Made by a program: the position numbers and the translations under genes
In this document: piece by piece, positions 62,113 to 64,000 of the stretch
Position numbering within the stretch: the first letter of the stretch is position 1
How the letters are laid out: the number at the start of each line of letters is the position of its first letter
DNA from: Parachaetomium inaequale
Lineage: Eukaryota > Ascomycota > Sordariomycetes > Sordariales > Chaetomiaceae
Assembly (NCBI GenBank): GCA_033296685.1
Contig: MU854377.1
Span: 62,001-126,000 of the forward strand
Reading direction: 5' to 3'
DNA length: 64,000 bases
Notes under the pieces: model-generated
Databases searched by the model: none
What the model saw: only the letters and a program-made list of their open reading frames with translations
Told to the model about the DNA's origin: nothing

Positions 62113-63624
62113 GTTCGCTGGTGGTGGTTTTTGGGCGAAAGTGGCAAGCAACGAGTTTGTGGGGTGCATTTAGTTCAGGGATGGCATTCAGGGTCGGGCA
62201 TTGGATACAGGTACTCAGGGTTTTGGTGGTCAGGGAAAAGGAGTTTTGGACTTACGGAGGGTGATTGATACCCGGCCCAGCGTGGCTTTTGGATTGCATC
62301 AGGTCGGGCAGGATATTGGAATATTTCAGAGGTCCAGCTTGTTTTGTAGTTGATACGGCGATGAATAGCCCACATCACCCTTGCTTCGAATTGCTTCAAA
62401 CCCAAACCGTGATCGTGTGTCCCCATCGGTCTGTCCGTCGAGAACTTCAAGTGTTGATTCGCTTTCTCCCACATCCACCTTACTCCGACCACATGTCCTT
62501 AGTGTAATGACCATATTTCCGAACCCCAACACTCCGGTTGTGTTATCACCGCGGGCGCCACCACCCCGGCGCCGGTGCTATCAGGATGGAAGTGGACGTG
62601 TCACGTCGTTCGAGGATATGATACAGCGCTGTCCGATGTACTCTGCGTCCAGTCGGGACCTCCGCAAACGGCGTTCCATGGGACGACTGGACCAGGCACA
62701 CTCGACCAGTCAGCCGCCCACGTTTCCTTTCCAACTTCAACTTCCCCCCACCATGTCCAGTCGTTGGTTGTTTCGATGACGGGGCTCGGCGGGACTCGAC
62801 AAACGTCGATGGGGCGGCTCGGGGCCACGGTGGCTTCGAGGGACGTCAACCGCTGACTCGAGGCTTTCGGCAACGCGTTCGGCGGTTTCATCGAGGCCCT
62901 GGGCCGGCCTCATTGACGATTCGCGACTGGAGGCTACCTCGACGACGGGGCTTCGACTCGTGCCGTAACTCGAAACGGCGGCAATGCCGACTTTGGCAGC
63001 ATGGTTTGGTGCTCTGGGTTCCTCGACTGTTTGGATTTCAAGCGTGAAATACAGCAGAGGTTGGAGATGAGGGTGTCGGTGGACAAAGGACGAATTACTC
63101 GCTTGGCGGGACAACTTGGTATCGAGTTGATGTGGGAGGACGCAGGCCGGGCGTCCTGGGTGCGCCGGAGGTTCAGGTAAGCGGGGCAGAGGGACACCGA
63201 GCCCGGGCAGGTCCACGCGGGTGACCTTTGGGGTCAGGCATACGGTGACGTCGACGGTGTGAATGTGGGGGATGGGCATTTCGGGCAGGAGGCCTTTGGC
63301 AACTTCGCAAATTTGGGCCAGACTGGGTTCAGGTGGCTTGGGCATGCTCATGTCCAGCAAGAATCTTGCCATTGCACAAAGCAGCGGCGAGTGAAACATT
63401 TATGAAATCTATTGTTCATTTTGTCTAACACTAAATATTCACTTATGGTATCTTGCAATAAGCTCGCAGATCTAAAGTCCCAGTCACCTTGATGACACGA
63501 CAATCTTTCTCTCCGCCCCTTCCGTGTAAGTGCGGCCGAATCCAAACGCCATAAAACCTCAATCCTCGCCCTCATCCCTCCATGTCTTCAAGTCTAAGCT
63601 TGAAGTCTCCCCCATCACAACCCA
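62113..63624. other. Weakly supported region
   Basis: Apart from the uncertain minus-strand open frame listed separately, nothing was recognised. 63400-63470 is AT-rich. Confidence 0.4.
62737..63399 (-). CDS. Uncertain open reading frame
   Basis: An ATG-started frame of 220 codons without introns. Composition is protein-like in parts (MPKPPEPSLAQICEVAKGLL; YFTLEIQTVEEPRAPNH; GLDETAERVAESLESAV), but no domain, signal peptide or membrane span is visible. Overlapping open frames exist on the same strand. It may be a lineage-specific gene or chance. Confidence 0.25.
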   Translation of the reverse strand: MFHSPLLCAMARFLLDMSMPKPPEPSLAQICEVAKGLLPEMPIPHIHTVDVTVCLTPKVTRVDLPGLGVPLPRLPEPPAHPGRPACVLPHQLDTKLSRQASNSSFVHRHPHLQPLLYFTLEIQTVEEPRAPNHAAKVGIAAVSSYGTSRSPVVEVASSRESSMRPAQGLDETAERVAESLESAVDVPRSHRGPEPPHRRLSSPAEPRHRNNQRLDMVGGS

Positions 63625-64000
63625 CTACTTCCAATAAACATCCATCCAGAACCAATTTCCGGGGTTCGCCGCCGCCGCCGCCGTCCTCCCGCCACCTCTC
63701 TGCCGCTGCTTCGGCGCATTCACATGCTGATGCATCCCGTCGCTCGGCGCAATCGGCGCATACCGCACCCTCGCCGGCGCCTTCCTGGCCTCGCGCGGCT
63801 CCGACACCACGTTCCCCTGCTCATCATACACGGCGCTCTGCCGCTTGTCCTTGCCCTTCTTCTTCTTCTTGATGTCCGCCTTGGCGGCACTGGCGAGGCT
63901 CGCCTGCCGGTACAAGCCCATCGTCTTGTCCTTCTTGTCCTTCTTGTCCTTCTTGTCCTTCTTGTCCTTCTTCTCCTTCTTCTTCTTCTTCTTGTGCTTC
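63625..64000 (-). CDS. Lysine-rich protein, 5' end beyond window
   Basis: The open minus-strand frame enters from the right edge. It starts with K-rich sequence (KHKKKKKKEKK), then KKD repeats, then GLYRQASLASAAKADIKKKK, DKRQSAVYDEQGNVVSEPRE, ARVRYAPIAPSDGMHQHV and ends NWFWMDVYWK. The basic repeats resemble nucleolar or RNA-associated tails. No globular domain lies in the visible part. The internal ATG at 63921 is unlikely to be the true start because the same frame continues to the edge. Confidence 0.6.
   Translation of the reverse strand, partial: KHKKKKKKEKKDKKDKKDKKDKKDKTMGLYRQASLASAAKADIKKKKKGKDKRQSAVYDEQGNVVSEPREARKAPARVRYAPIAPSDGMHQHVNAPKQRQRGGGRTAAAAANPGNWFWMDVYWK
63929..63990 (-). 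repeat. 9-bp tandem repeat coding KKD
   Basis: CTTCTTGTC units (plus strand) occur about five times, followed by CTT-rich sequence encoding poly-lysine. Confidence 0.8.

Noticed and set aside
60784..62169. 461-codon minus-strand frame over the low-complexity gene
   Set aside because: Gly/Arg-rich antisense of Ala/Pro-rich coding sequence; repeats explain the lack of stops.
63929..64000. CRISPR-like spaced repeats
   Set aside because: It is a simple 9-bp coding tandem repeat (KKD) in a eukaryotic gene, with no unique spacers.

Overview
The window is nuclear DNA of a filamentous ascomycete, most likely a Sordariomycete (Sordariales or a relative; the order is inferred). Genes carry short 50-100 nt introns with GTAAGT/GTGAGT-type donors, CTAAC/CTGAC branch sites and AG acceptors. 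Typical fungal families are present: Zn2Cys6 regulators, CFEM proteins, DUF3237, DUF3112, PL3 and GH28 enzymes, a NACHT-type relic and an Argonaute. There is one 10-N assembly gap at 33061-33070. All exon coordinates were worked out by eye from splice signals and reading phase.

Layout. 1-743: 3' part of a fungal-specific short protein. 1.4-19 kb: dominated by secreted products (DUF3237 protein, small cysteine-rich protein, NPP1/Nep1-like protein, cyanovirin-N-like protein, beta-lactamase-like hydrolase, GH28 rhamnogalacturonase-like enzyme, PL3 pectate lyase) around one Zn2Cys6 regulator. 14.4-18.1 kb is gene-poor and holds decayed coding sequence, including a relic of a NACHT (STAND/NLR-like) P-loop gene. 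19.9-33.7 kb: a seven-span membrane protein, an acidic hypothetical protein, a zinc-finger regulator divergent from a short-chain dehydrogenase, a kinase-like remnant, a TPR-SET protein and a DUF3112 membrane protein broken by the gap. 33.8-37.1 kb: a divergent mitochondrial sulfide-oxidation pair (persulfide-dioxygenase-like metallo-beta-lactamase and sulfide:quinone oxidoreductase). 37.9-41.2 kb: an Argonaute gene with one in-frame TAG. 42.3-51.3 kb: an Ada-type metal-binding/AraC protein divergent from a Gre2-like reductase, a pseudokinase with a SAP domain, a frameshifted hypothetical gene and an MDR alkenal reductase. 53.7-57.2 kb: a four-CFEM GPI protein and a cysteine-rich single-pass membrane protein. 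60.3-62.1 kb: a low-complexity gene whose TAG stop precedes an in-frame acidic, SUMO-interaction-like tail. 63.6-64.0 kb: the end of a lysine-rich protein.

The most interesting signal is the Argonaute TAG (codon 263). Coding homology appears to continue on both sides in one frame, no plausible intron removes the stop, and the TAG lies in the 9-nt loop of a perfect 5-bp GTCGG/CCGAC hairpin. U before the A, a UAG triplet and a hairpin-loop position are the features described for sexual-stage A-to-I mRNA editing in Sordariomycetes, where UAG becomes UGG. A second candidate is the TAG at 62020-62022, also hairpin-associated, which would add 30 residues. RIP damage, a null allele or sequencing error remain possible.
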